A stretch of 64,000 nt of DNA from Streptomyces albus subsp. albus (GTDB lineage Bacteria; Actinomycetota; Actinomycetes; Streptomycetales; Streptomycetaceae). The notes below the pieces were generated by a model that worked only from the letters and a program-made list of their open reading frames with translations, was not told where the DNA came from and searched no databases. The stretch lies in assembly GCF_000719865.1 (NCBI RefSeq), contig NZ_JOID01000019.1:66735-130734 (forward strand), read 5' to 3'. Shown here piece after piece: positions 38,234-47,215 of this stretch (the stretch's first letter is position 1; the number at the start of each line of letters is the position of its first letter). The translations under genes were made by a program, and so were the position numbers.

Positions 38234-39703
38234 TCAGCCCGTTCCCGGCTCCGTGCCCAGCCATCCCGCGAGCTTGCCGCCCCGGGCCACCGCCCGGAGC
38301 CGCTTCTCCGCGGAGTCCCGGACCGGGTCGGTGGCGACGACCAGGAGTTCGTCCCCGCGGCGCAGCATGGTCGTCGGGCCCGGGACGAAGCTCTCGCCGT
38401 CGCGGACGACCAGGGTGACCGCGGCCCCCGGCGGCAGTCGCAGCTCGCCGACCTCCACGCCGTGCATCCGGGAATTCTCGGCGACCGTGGTCGACAGCAG
38501 ATGCCCGCGCAGCCGCTCCAGCGGCGCCGATTCGATGCCGAGGTCCGCCGCGGCCTCCGGGTCCCGGAGCCGCAGCCGGCGGGCGACCCAGGGCAGCGTC
38601 GGGCCCTGCACCAGGGTGTAGACGATCACCAGCAGGAAGACGATGTTGAACAGCCGCCGGCTTCCCGGCACCCCGGCCACCATCGGGATGGTGGCGAAGA
38701 TGATCGGTACCGCGCCGCGCAGCCCGGCCCAGGAGAGCAGGGCCTGTTCCCGCCACGGCATCCGGAACGGCAGACTGCTGAGCAGCACGGACAGCGGCCT
38801 GGCCACGAAGGTCAGCACCAGTCCGACGATCACCGCGGGCCAGATGTCGTCGACCAGTTCGTGCGGTGTGACCAGCAGGCCCAGCAGGATGAACATGCCG
38901 ATCTGCGCCAGCCAGCCGAGCCCGTCGGCGAAGCCGCGGGTCGCCGGCGCGTGCGGCAGCTTCGCGTTGCCGAGGACCAGCGAGGCGAGATAGACGGCGA
39001 GGAAGCCGCTGCCGTGCGCGAGGGCACCGGCCGCGTAGGCGGTGACGGCGATCGCCATCACGGCGATCGGATAGAGGCCGGAGGCGGGCAGGGCGACGTG
39101 CCGCAGGGCGAGCGCGCCGAGCCAGCCGACCGCCAGGCCGATGGCCGCGCCGATGGCCAGTTCGAGGACGATCGTTCCGATCAGCAGGTACCAGGCGTCG
39201 ACCGGACCGGTGGTGGCGAAGGCGACGACCAGGATGACCACGGGTGCGTCGTTGAAGCCGGACTCCGCCTCCAGCGCGCCGGTCAGCCGGGACGGCAGCG
39301 GCACTCTGCGCAGGACGGAGAAGACCGCGGCCGCGTCGGTGGAGGACACCACCGCGCCGATGATGAGCGACTGCCGCCAGTCCAGGCCGACGAGATAGTG
39401 CGCACCGGCGGCCGTGATGCCCACGCTGGTGGCGACACCGACGGTGGAGAGCGCGGCGCCCACCGGCAGCGCGGGTCTGATCTCATGCCACGCGGTGCCG
39501 AGACCGCCCTCCGCGAGGATCACGACGAGAGCGGCATAGCCGATCACCTGGGTCATCTCGGCGTCGCTGAAGTCGATTCCGAGCCCGTCGGACCCGATCG
39601 CGACCCCGATGCCGAGATAGATCAGCAGGCTGGGAAGCCCGGACCGCGAGGAGATCCGTACCGCCGCCACCGCGACGAGCAGCACGACCGAGCCGAGCAG
39701 CAT
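38234..39703 (-). CDS. Potassium/proton antiporter, CPA1 NhaP2/CvrA type
   Basis: 489 residues from ATG 39703; an upstream CTG could add ~9 residues (LTIHQLNEL). Around twelve spans, with the family core VVSSTDAAAVFSVLRR and LEAESGFNDAPVVILVV (the ion-binding N-D pair in GFNDAP), and LLSWAGLRGAVPIIFAT. The C-terminal ~95 residues form a TrkA-C/RCK-C regulatory domain (ENSRMHGVEVGELRLPPGAA; TTMLRRGDELLVVATDP). Family members export K+ or Na+ in exchange for H+ at the cytoplasmic membrane, often under nucleotide control. It stands alone, in the same direction as the MFS gene. Confidence 0.92.
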   Translation of the reverse strand: MLLGSVVLLVAVAAVRISSRSGLPSLLIYLGIGVAIGSDGLGIDFSDAEMTQVIGYAALVVILAEGGLGTAWHEIRPALPVGAALSTVGVATSVGITAAGAHYLVGLDWRQSLIIGAVVSSTDAAAVFSVLRRVPLPSRLTGALEAESGFNDAPVVILVVAFATTGPVDAWYLLIGTIVLELAIGAAIGLAVGWLGALALRHVALPASGLYPIAVMAIAVTAYAAGALAHGSGFLAVYLASLVLGNAKLPHAPATRGFADGLGWLAQIGMFILLGLLVTPHELVDDIWPAVIVGLVLTFVARPLSVLLSSLPFRMPWREQALLSWAGLRGAVPIIFATIPMVAGVPGSRRLFNIVFLLVIVYTLVQGPTLPWVARRLRLRDPEAAADLGIESAPLERLRGHLLSTTVAENSRMHGVEVGELRLPPGAAVTLVVRDGESFVPGPTTMLRRGDELLVVATDPVRDSAEKRLRAVARGGKLAGWLGTEPGTG

Positions 39704-39933
39704 GAGTTCATTCAGCTGATGGATAGTCAGGGGCCTGGACCCTTCCGTGAGGTATGGGACGTTTCGTCCCGCGCGACCGGCCGGAACTTCATTGCCTTAC
39801 CTAACATTTTACGGGTTCTTGACGTCTCCGTGAGCCGTACCGCCGGACTTGACTCCGTGTAGGGGCGACCGCGTGCCTGCGCCTACAGTTGCTCCAGCAC
39901 TCCCAGGACCACCCTGCCCCGCGAAGGACAGCG

Positions 39934-42723
39934 ATGCCCGCCAACACAAACGGCCCTTCCGGCAAGAAGAAGAGGGGCCGCGCGCGGCTCCTCGTGATCG
40001 CGATCGTGCTGGCCCTCGTGGCGGGTGTCGGCTACGGCGCGTTCTGGAGCGTGAGCACCGTCCGCGCGTCCTTCCCCGAGACCACCGGATCGATCCGCCT
40101 CAAGGGCCTGTCCGGGCCGGTCGAGGTGAAACGGGACGGCCACGGCATCCCGCAGATCTACGCCAGCAGCGACGAGGACCTCTTCCGCGCGCAGGGTTAT
40201 GTGCAGGCGCAGGACCGCTTCTGGGAGATGGACGTCCGCCGCCATCTCACCGCCGGCCGGCTCTCCGAGATGTTCGGCGCGAGCCAGGTCGAGACCGACG
40301 CCTTCCTCCGCACCCTCGGCTGGCGCCAGGTCGCGGAGAAGGAGTACGAGACCAAGCTGTCGTCCCGGACGAAGAAGTACCTCCGGGCGTACGCCGACGG
40401 CGTCAACGCCTATCTCGCCGAGCACGAGGGCGCCGCGCTCTCCGTCGAGTACGCGGCCCTGGGCTTCACCAACGACTACAAGCCCGAGGCCTGGGACCCG
40501 GTGGACTCGGTCGCCTGGCTGAAGGCCATGGCCTGGGACCTGCGCGGCAACATGCAGGACGAGATCGACCGCTCCCTGATGACGACGAGGCTCTCCGCGA
40601 AGCAGATAGACCAGCTGTACCCGGACTACCCCGCGGACCGGAACAAGCCCATCGTGCGCGACGGCGCGGTCGGCGAACTGACCGACACGTTCGACCCGGA
40701 GGCGACCGCCACGGAGACCGGCACGGGCAGCGGCACGGGCGCCGGCGGCACGGGCACGGGTGTTCCCGGGGCGGGCGCGGGCACCGGCACCGGCGGTACG
40801 GGCACGGGCGCCGGCACCGGCGGCCTCCAGTCCCAGCTCGGTGCCCTCTCCAAGACCCTGGAGGAGATCCCCGCCCTCCTCGGCCCCAACGGCGACGGCA
40901 TCGGCTCCAACTCCTGGGTGGTCTCCGGGAAGCACACCACCACGGGCAAGCCCCTGCTCGCCAACGACCCGCACCTGGCACCGCAGATGCCGTCCCTCTG
41001 GTACCAGATGGGCCTGCACTGCCGCTCCGTGAGCGACAAGTGCCGCTATGACGTCGCGGGCTTCACCTTCTCCGGTATGCCGGGCGTGATAATCGGCCAC
41101 AACCAGAAGGTCTCCTGGGGCTTCACCAACCTCGGCGCCGACGTCACGGACCTCTACCTGGAGAAGATCACCGCCGACGGCTACCTCTACGACGGCGAGC
41201 AGAAGCCGTTCACGACCCGCAAGGAGACCATCAAGGTCGCGGGCGGCGCCGACCGCCGGATCACCGTTCGCAGCACCGCCAACGGCCCGATCGTCTCCGA
41301 CCGCAGCGACGAGATGGGCGACGTCGGCAAGACAGCGCCCGTCACCGACGGCTCACCCGACCGCGCCAGCGGCTACGCCGTCTCGCTCCGCTGGACCGCC
41401 CTCAGCCCGGGCCGCACCATGGACGCCGTCTTCGCCCTCAACGAGGCCGCCGACTTCGACCAGTTCCGCAAGGCCGCCCGGCTGTTCGACGTCCCCGCGC
41501 AGAACCTCCTCTACGCCGACACCGACGGCCACATCGGCTACCAGGCGCCGGGCCGGATACCCGTCCGCGGCAAGGGCGACGGCCGCTACCCGGCCCCGGG
41601 CTGGGACCCGGAGTACCGGTGGACCGGCTACGTCCCCCAGTCCGCGCTCCCCTGGGAGAAGGACCCCGCCCGCGGCTACATCGTGACCGCCAACCAGGCC
41701 GTCATCGACCCGGAGAAGTACCCCTACCTCCTCACCGAGGACTGGGGCTACGGAGCGCGCAGCCAGCGGCTCGACAACCTGGTCCAGTCGAAGATCAAGG
41801 ACGGCGGCAAGATCTCGACCAAGGACATGCAGACCATGCAGACGGACGACAGCAGCGAGATCGCCAAGCTGCTGACGCCCTACCTGCTCAAGATCGACAT
41901 CGAGGACCCGTACATCCGCGAGGCGCAGAAGCTGCTGGAGGGCTGGGACTACACCCAGGACTCCGACTCCGCGGCCGCCGCCTACTTCAACGGCGTCTGG
42001 CGCAACACCCTCAAGCTGGCCTTCGGCCACAAGCTGCCGAAGGAACTGCGGGTCACCGGCGAATGCCTGCGCGTGCCGCCGGCCGACGACTCCGGCCCGC
42101 TGGAGGACCTGGACGGCGACTCCCTGGTCCGCGAGTGCGGCGAGCGGGCGCGGGACGCGGCCCAGCCGGACGGCGGCGACCGCTGGTTCGAGGTCGTCCG
42201 GACCATCCTGGAGGACGAGGACAACGACTGGTGGAAGACGAGCACCCGCCCCGACTCCGGTGAGGGCGACCGCGACAAGCTGCTGAAGCAGGCCATGGCG
42301 GACGCCCGCTGGGAGCTGACCGCCAAGCTCGGCAAGGACATCGACAGCTGGAGCTGGGGCCGGCTGCACCAGCTGACGCTGCGCAACCAGACGCTGGGCA
42401 TCAAGGGCCCCGCCGTGCTCCGCTGGGCGCTCAACCGCGGCCCGTGGAACCTCGGCGGCGGCGAGGCGGCAGTCAACGCGACCGGCTGGAACGCGGCCGG
42501 CGGCTACGGCGTCGTCTGGGTGCCGTCGATGCGGATGATCGTCAACCTCGCGGACCTCGACAAGTCCCAGTGGATCAACCTCTCCGGGGCGTCGGGGCAC
42601 GCGTACAACACGCACTACAGCGACCAGACGACCAAGTGGGCCAAGGGCGAACTGCTGCCCTGGGCGTTCAGCAAGAAGAGCGTCGAGAAGGCGACCGAGG
42701 ACACCCTGGCGCTCATCCCCTGA
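39934..42723 (+). CDS. Penicillin acylase family protein (Ntn hydrolase; possible acylhomoserine lactone/penicillin amidase)
   Basis: 929 residues from ATG 39934 (GAAGGA upstream). The N-terminal anchor/signal is RGRARLLVIAIVLALVAGVGYGAF. Alpha-chain motifs follow: VEVKRDGHGIPQIYASSDED, AQGYVQAQDRFWEMDVRRHL. The spacer (residues ~265-315) is a Gly/Thr repeat. The nucleophile Ser begins the beta chain at GIGSNSWVVSGKHTTTGKPL, followed by LANDPHLAPQMPSLWYQMGL and later FTNLGADVTDLYLEKI. Such enzymes self-cleave to free the N-terminal Ser and hydrolyse amides such as penicillins or homoserine lactones. It is exported or membrane-tethered; the substrate is unknown. Confidence 0.92.
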   Translation: MPANTNGPSGKKKRGRARLLVIAIVLALVAGVGYGAFWSVSTVRASFPETTGSIRLKGLSGPVEVKRDGHGIPQIYASSDEDLFRAQGYVQAQDRFWEMDVRRHLTAGRLSEMFGASQVETDAFLRTLGWRQVAEKEYETKLSSRTKKYLRAYADGVNAYLAEHEGAALSVEYAALGFTNDYKPEAWDPVDSVAWLKAMAWDLRGNMQDEIDRSLMTTRLSAKQIDQLYPDYPADRNKPIVRDGAVGELTDTFDPEATATETGTGSGTGAGGTGTGVPGAGAGTGTGGTGTGAGTGGLQSQLGALSKTLEEIPALLGPNGDGIGSNSWVVSGKHTTTGKPLLANDPHLAPQMPSLWYQMGLHCRSVSDKCRYDVAGFTFSGMPGVIIGHNQKVSWGFTNLGADVTDLYLEKITADGYLYDGEQKPFTTRKETIKVAGGADRRITVRSTANGPIVSDRSDEMGDVGKTAPVTDGSPDRASGYAVSLRWTALSPGRTMDAVFALNEAADFDQFRKAARLFDVPAQNLLYADTDGHIGYQAPGRIPVRGKGDGRYPAPGWDPEYRWTGYVPQSALPWEKDPARGYIVTANQAVIDPEKYPYLLTEDWGYGARSQRLDNLVQSKIKDGGKISTKDMQTMQTDDSSEIAKLLTPYLLKIDIEDPYIREAQKLLEGWDYTQDSDSAAAAYFNGVWRNTLKLAFGHKLPKELRVTGECLRVPPADDSGPLEDLDGDSLVRECGERARDAAQPDGGDRWFEVVRTILEDEDNDWWKTSTRPDSGEGDRDKLLKQAMADARWELTAKLGKDIDSWSWGRLHQLTLRNQTLGIKGPAVLRWALNRGPWNLGGGEAAVNATGWNAAGGYGVVWVPSMRMIVNLADLDKSQWINLSGASGHAYNTHYSDQTTKWAKGELLPWAFSKKSVEKATEDTLALIP
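40720..40830 (+). repeat. Gly/Thr-encoding degenerate repeat in the penicillin acylase spacer
   Basis: Repeats of GGCACGGGC-type units encode about 37 residues made almost only of Gly, Thr and Ala, placed between the alpha chain and the beta-chain nucleophile, i.e. in the propeptide removed during maturation. Confidence 0.7.
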
Positions 42724-42870
42724 GCCCGCCGCGGGGCGGCTCCGGTACTCCGGCGCTCCGGGCCCCGCACCGTCCACCGGCGGCCCCGGTGCACCGCGCT
42801 CACACGACGCGGCGCACCGGGGCCGCGGCGCATCGGGCCGCAGTGCACCGCCGCGGCGCACCGGGCGCCG

Positions 42871-43476
42871 TCAGGCACCGAAGCGGCGCACCCCCGAGGG
42901 CGTCACGGCGGCCTGAACGGGCCGGTCGTGCGCCTCGGCGGGCACCTCCTCCAGCACCTCTTCCTCGTACACCAGCATGATCAGCGCCGGGTCCGCCCCC
43001 GCCTCCGCCAGCCGCTCCAGCACCCGGTCGTACGAGCCGCCGCCGCGGCCCAGCCGCAGCCCGCGGCCGTCCACCGCGAGCCCCGGCAGCAGCAGCGCGT
43101 CGGCCTCCAGCACGGCGTTCAGGCCCAGCGGCGCGTCCGCCGGCTCCCTCAGCACCATCCGGCCCGCCCGGCCGGCCGCCACCAGCCGCTCCGGCCCCGC
43201 GTACGGGGCCCAGTCGAGGTCGTCGTCGTCCCGCAGGACGGGCAGCAGCACCCGCACCCCCCGCGCGCGCAGCGCGTCCAGCAGCGGCCCCGTGGCGGGC
43301 TCCCGCCCCACCGACACATAGGCGCAGACGGTGTGGGCGGACGCCAGTTCGGGAAGCGCCAGGGCATGACGGGCGAACGCGGCCCCCGCCGCCGACACGT
43401 CATCTTCCGTCAACCGCGACCTCATCTTGCCGAGACCGTGCCGCAACCGGACCTTGCGAGACTTCGGGGTGGTCAT
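42871..43476 (-). CDS. 5-formyltetrahydrofolate cyclo-ligase family protein
   Basis: 201 residues from ATG 43476; the extra N-terminal 11 residues of the longer frame are unlikely. Matching features: KSRKVRLRHGLGKMRSRLTE, CAYVSVGREPATGPLLDALR, VLLPVLRDDDDLDW, the ATP/folate-binding LGLNAVLEADALLLPGLAVD-GRGLRLGRGGGSYDRVLERL block and EVPAEAHDRPVQAAVTPSG. The enzyme converts 5-formyl-THF to 5,10-methenyl-THF with ATP. GRGGGSYDR is the characteristic Gly loop. Divergent from galU. Confidence 0.93.
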   Translation of the reverse strand: MTTPKSRKVRLRHGLGKMRSRLTEDDVSAAGAAFARHALALPELASAHTVCAYVSVGREPATGPLLDALRARGVRVLLPVLRDDDDLDWAPYAGPERLVAAGRAGRMVLREPADAPLGLNAVLEADALLLPGLAVDGRGLRLGRGGGSYDRVLERLAEAGADPALIMLVYEEEVLEEVPAEAHDRPVQAAVTPSGVRRFGA

Positions 43477-43558
43477 CTGAGCCGGGAATCCTCTCGTATG
43501 CGGCCACACTTACCGGATCATCACGTTCCGCTCATACGCGCCGGTTATGGTTCTCCGC

Positions 43559-44461
43559 ATGACTGCATCGCGTACCCGGATCAGCAAGGCTGTCATTCCC
43601 GCAGCAGGACTCGGGACCCGCTTCCTGCCGGCCACCAAGGCCACTCCCAAGGAGATGCTGCCGGTCGTCGACAAGCCCGCGATCCAGTATGTGGTCGAGG
43701 AGGCCGTCAGCGCCGGTCTCTCCGATGTCCTCATGGTCACCGGGCGCAACAAGCGCCCGCTGGAGGACCACTTCGACCGCAACTACGAGCTGGAGGAGAT
43801 GCTCCGCCACAAGGGCGACGGCGACCGCCTCTCCCGTGTGCAGGAGTCCAGCGACCTGGCGACCATGCACTACGTGCGCCAGGGCGACCCGCGGGGCCTC
43901 GGCCACGCCGTGCTGTGCGCGGCGCCCCACGTCGGGCAGCAGCCCTTCGCGGTCCTCCTCGGCGACGACCTCATCGACCCCCGGGACCCGCTGCTGACCC
44001 GCATGATCGAGGCTCAGGAGCGGTACGGCGGCAGCGTCGTCGCCCTCCTGGAGGTCGACCCGGACCAGGTCCACCTCTACGGCTGCGCCGTGATCGAACC
44101 CACCGGCGACGACGACATCCACCGGGTCACCGGCCTCGTCGAGAAGCCCAGCCGCGAGGAGGCGCCCAGCAACTACGCGCTCATCGGCCGCTACGTCCTC
44201 GACGCCGCCGTCTTCGACGTGCTGCGGAAGACGGAGCCCGGCCGCGGCGGCGAGATCCAGCTCACCGACGCCCTGCAGACCCTGGCCCAGAACCCGGACC
44301 TGGGCGGCCCGGTGCACGGCGTCCTCTTCAAGGGCCGCCGCTACGACACCGGGGACCGCGCCGACTACCTCCGCTCCATTGTCAGACTGGCATGCGAACG
44401 TGAGGATCTGGGACCGGACTTCCGGGACTGGCTTCGGAGGTACGTCGCGGAGGAGATGTAG
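43559..44461 (+). CDS. galU: UTP-glucose-1-phosphate uridylyltransferase
   Basis: 300 residues from ATG 43559 (ATG 43547 adds four residues; neither has a strong ribosome-binding site). The nucleotide-binding signature is KAVIPAAGLGTRFLPATKAT followed by PKEMLPVVDKPAIQYVVEEA. Further family blocks: RNKRPLEDHFDRNYELEEML, FAVLLGDDLIDPRDPLLTRM, TGLVEKPSREEAPSNYALIG, GGEIQLTDALQTL. It makes UDP-glucose for cell-wall glycans and trehalose. It heads a co-directional run with moeA/glp, five bases downstream. Confidence 0.96.
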   Translation: MTASRTRISKAVIPAAGLGTRFLPATKATPKEMLPVVDKPAIQYVVEEAVSAGLSDVLMVTGRNKRPLEDHFDRNYELEEMLRHKGDGDRLSRVQESSDLATMHYVRQGDPRGLGHAVLCAAPHVGQQPFAVLLGDDLIDPRDPLLTRMIEAQERYGGSVVALLEVDPDQVHLYGCAVIEPTGDDDIHRVTGLVEKPSREEAPSNYALIGRYVLDAAVFDVLRKTEPGRGGEIQLTDALQTLAQNPDLGGPVHGVLFKGRRYDTGDRADYLRSIVRLACEREDLGPDFRDWLRRYVAEEM

Positions 44462-44465
44462 CACC

Positions 44466-46115
44466 TTGAGCACCACTGAGCGGGCCGCAGAGGAGACCGC
44501 GGAGCCGGGGACGGCCCCCGCGGGCAGCGCCGGTGACCCCGGCGGCGACGCCGGAACCGCCGGAACCGCCGCCGTCCCGTCCCCCGCCCCGGACGGCCGG
44601 AGCGGGCCCGGCGGCGGTCGGGGACGTCAGGGAAGCGGAGCCGCACCGCGCGTGTGGAGCGTCGACGAGCACCTGGCCGACATCCTCCGGCACATCCAGC
44701 CGCTCGAACCGCTGGAGCTCCAGTTGCTCGACGCCCAGGGCTGCGTCCTCGTCGAGGACGTCACCGCGGCCGTGGCCCTGCCACCGTTCGACAACAGCTC
44801 CATGGACGGATACGCCGTCCGCACAGCCGACGTCGCCGACGCGACCGAGGAGTCCCCGGCGGTGCTCACCGTCATCGGCGACATCGCGGCGGGCAGCGGC
44901 AGACTGCCCACCATCAGGCCCGGCGAGGCGGCCCGCATCATGACCGGCGCCCCCCTGCCGCCCGGCGCCGACACGGTGGTGCCGGTCGAGTGGACGGACG
45001 GCGGCGCCGGCGGCGGCCCCGCCACCGCCATGACGGCCCACAGTGCCGCGCCCGAGGGCGCGGCCGGCGAGGTCCGCGTGCACCGCCCCGCGGAGGCCGG
45101 AGCCCACATCCGCTCCCGCGGCGGCGACGTCTCCGCCGGCAGCCCGGTGCTGTCGGCCGGCACGCTCCTCGGCCCGCCGCAGATCGGGCTGCTCGCCGCC
45201 ATCGGCCGGGCCACCGTCCGGGTCCGCCCCAGACCGCGAGTGGTCGTCATGTCCACCGGCAGCGAACTCGTGCCGCCCGGTACCCAGCCGGGCCCCGGGC
45301 AGATCCACGACTCCAACAGCTTCGCGCTCACCGCCGCCGCCCGCGACGCCGGAGCCATCGCCTACCGCGTCACCGCCGTCGCCGACGACGCGGCCTCCCT
45401 CCGCTCCGCCGTCGAGGACCAGCTCCTCCGCGCCGACCTCGTCGTCACCAGCGGCGGCGTCAGCGTCGGCGCCTACGACGTCGTGAAGGAAGCCTTCTCC
45501 GGAGACGCTCCCGAAGACCTGCCCGCCGATCAGTCCGCCGACCGGCCGGCGGAGCCGGGCGCGGAGACGGACGCGCGGCCGGAGACGGGAGAGCCGGGAA
45601 CGGAACGGGCCCCCGGCGGCGCAGCGGAGACCGGGGCAGCCGCGGCGACCCCGGCCGTGGAGACCACGGAGCCCGGAGCCACCCCCGCCGCGACGGCCGC
45701 CCCCGGCCCCGGCCGCGTCGACTTCCGCAAGCTCGCCATGCAGCCCGGCAAACCGCAGGGCTTCGGCCGCGTCGGCCCCGACCGCACGCCCCTGCTGGCG
45801 CTCCCCGGAAACCCCGTCAGCGCGTACGTCTCCTTCGAGCTCTTCGTGCGCCCCGCGATCCGCGCCCTCATGGGCTTCGCTCCGGACGGGCGCGAGACCA
45901 TCCGCGCGATCTGCCCCGAGGGCATCGCTTCATCGCCCGAGGGCAAGCGGCAGTTCCTCCGCGGCCGTTACGCGGACGGTCTCGTCACCCCGGTCGGCGG
46001 CCCCGGCTCCCATCTGGTCAAGGCGCTCGCCGACGCCGACGCCCTGATCGTCGTCCCGGAGGACACCACGTCGGTTCCGCCCGGCGGCGAGGTGGAGGCC
46101 ATCCTGCTGCGCTGA
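44466..46115 (+). CDS. glp: Gephyrin-like molybdotransferase (MoeA/Glp)
   Basis: 549 residues from TTG 44466 (GGAGGA about 11 bases upstream); the first ~65 residues are low-complexity. From VWSVDEHLADILRHIQPLEP the MoeA fold is clear: PPFDNSSMDGYAVRTADV, IMTGAPLPPGADTVVPVEW, RPRVVVMSTGSELVPPGTQP, DLVVTSGGVSVGAYDVVKEA, LLALPGNPVSAYVSFELFVR. About 70 residues rich in Glu/Ala/Pro/Gly (45508-45717) are inserted inside the MoaB-like subdomain. In the molybdenum pathway MoeA inserts molybdate into molybdopterin. In corynebacteria a gephyrin-like paralogue, Glp, instead works with the membrane protein GlpR in cell division; the sepX/glpR gene lies four genes downstream, so this copy may be Glp rather than, or as well as, MoeA. 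Confidence 0.9.
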   Translation: MSTTERAAEETAEPGTAPAGSAGDPGGDAGTAGTAAVPSPAPDGRSGPGGGRGRQGSGAAPRVWSVDEHLADILRHIQPLEPLELQLLDAQGCVLVEDVTAAVALPPFDNSSMDGYAVRTADVADATEESPAVLTVIGDIAAGSGRLPTIRPGEAARIMTGAPLPPGADTVVPVEWTDGGAGGGPATAMTAHSAAPEGAAGEVRVHRPAEAGAHIRSRGGDVSAGSPVLSAGTLLGPPQIGLLAAIGRATVRVRPRPRVVVMSTGSELVPPGTQPGPGQIHDSNSFALTAAARDAGAIAYRVTAVADDAASLRSAVEDQLLRADLVVTSGGVSVGAYDVVKEAFSGDAPEDLPADQSADRPAEPGAETDARPETGEPGTERAPGGAAETGAAAATPAVETTEPGATPAATAAPGPGRVDFRKLAMQPGKPQGFGRVGPDRTPLLALPGNPVSAYVSFELFVRPAIRALMGFAPDGRETIRAICPEGIASSPEGKRQFLRGRYADGLVTPVGGPGSHLVKALADADALIVVPEDTTSVPPGGEVEAILLR

Positions 46116-46169
46116 ACCGGAGAAGCCCCGGTACGGTTGCTGCCCTGGAAGGACCGGACCGGGAGAACG

Positions 46170-46670
46170 ATGAGCAGCGCCCAGCAGCACCTCACACACC
46201 TCGACGACCGGGGCGCCGCCCGTATGGTCGACGTCTCCGCGAAGGACGTCACCGCGCGCGCCGCCCGTGCGAGCGGCCGTGTGCTCGTCTCCCCGCGCGT
46301 CGTCGAACTGCTGCGCGGCGAGGGCGTCCCCAAGGGCGACGCCCTCGCCACCGCGCGCATCGCGGGCATCATGGGAGCCAAGCGCACCCCCGACCTCATC
46401 CCGCTCTGCCATCCGCTGGCGGTCTCCGGGGTGAAGGTCGAACTCTCCGTGGCCGACGACGCCGTGGAGATCCTGGCCACCGTGAAGACCACCGACCGCA
46501 CCGGTGTCGAGATGGAGGCGCTGACCGCCGTCACCGTCACCGCGCTGACGGTGGTGGACATGGTGAAGGCCGTGGACAAGGCCGCGGTCATCACGGACGT
46601 ACGGGTCGAGGAGAAGACCGGCGGCAAGTCCGGCGACTGGTCGCGCCCGGCCGGGGAGGGCACCGCATGA
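46170..46670 (+). CDS. moaC: Cyclic pyranopterin monophosphate synthase MoaC
   Basis: 166 residues from ATG 46170 with GGGAGA upstream. Conserved blocks: LTHLDDRGAARMVDVSAKDV, GDALATARIAGIMGAKRTPD, LIPLCHPLAVSGVKVELSV (active-site His-Pro), TDRTGVEMEALTAVTVTALT, VDMVKAVDKAAVITDVRVEE. It catalyses the second half of the first molybdopterin step, after MoaA. Its stop overlaps the next gene's start (ATGA). moaA is not in the window. Confidence 0.96.
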   Translation: MSSAQQHLTHLDDRGAARMVDVSAKDVTARAARASGRVLVSPRVVELLRGEGVPKGDALATARIAGIMGAKRTPDLIPLCHPLAVSGVKVELSVADDAVEILATVKTTDRTGVEMEALTAVTVTALTVVDMVKAVDKAAVITDVRVEEKTGGKSGDWSRPAGEGTA

Positions 46671-47215
46671 GCGGCTACCGCGCCCTGGCCGTCACCGTCT
46701 CGAACCGCGCCTCCGCGGGCGTCTACGCCGACAAGGGCGGCCCGCTGCTGGCCGAGGGCCTCACCGCGATGGGCTTCGCCACCGACGGCCCCCGCGTGGT
46801 CCCCGACGGCGAGCCGGTGGAAGCCGTCCTGCGGGAGGCCGTCGCCGCCGGGTACGACGTGGTGCTCACCACCGGCGGTACCGGCATCTCGCCGAACGAC
46901 CGCACGCCCGAGATGACCCGCCGCGTCCTCGACCGCGAGATCCCCGGCATCCCCGAGGCCCTGCGCGCCGAGGGCCTGGCCGCGGTGCCCACCGCCGCGC
47001 TCTCCCGGGGACTGGCCGGAACCGCCGGCGGCACGCTGATCGTCAATCTGCCGGGCTCCACGGGCGGGGTGCGGGACGGCCTCGCCGTCCTCGGCCGGCT
47101 GCTCGTGCACGCCGTCGACCAGCTCCGCGGCGGCGACCACCCCCGCCCCGCCGGCCCGGACGGCGGCACGGGGACGACCCCGGACGGCGGCACGACGCCC
47201 CGGGCGCACCGATGA
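46667..47215 (+). CDS. mogA: MogA/MoaB-family molybdenum cofactor biosynthesis protein
   Basis: 182 residues from ATG 46667, coupled to moaC by a four-base overlap. The MPT-binding fold is seen: YRALAVTVSNRASAGVYADK, VVLTTGGTGISPNDRTPEMT (GGTG.SP.D motif), GTAGGTLIVNLPGSTGGVRD (Pro-Gly-Ser motif). It adenylates molybdopterin before metal insertion by MoeA; MoaB-type activity is equally possible. The last ~25 residues are Gly/Pro/Asp-rich and overlap the next gene's start. Confidence 0.92.
   Translation: MSGYRALAVTVSNRASAGVYADKGGPLLAEGLTAMGFATDGPRVVPDGEPVEAVLREAVAAGYDVVLTTGGTGISPNDRTPEMTRRVLDREIPGIPEALRAEGLAAVPTAALSRGLAGTAGGTLIVNLPGSTGGVRDGLAVLGRLLVHAVDQLRGGDHPRPAGPDGGTGTTPDGGTTPRAHR

Noticed and set aside
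37802..39862. 686-aa plus-strand open frame across the antiporter gene
   Set aside because: Its composition (Gly/Arg/Gln-rich, no conserved blocks) is that of a GC-driven shadow; the minus strand encodes a clear CPA1 antiporter.
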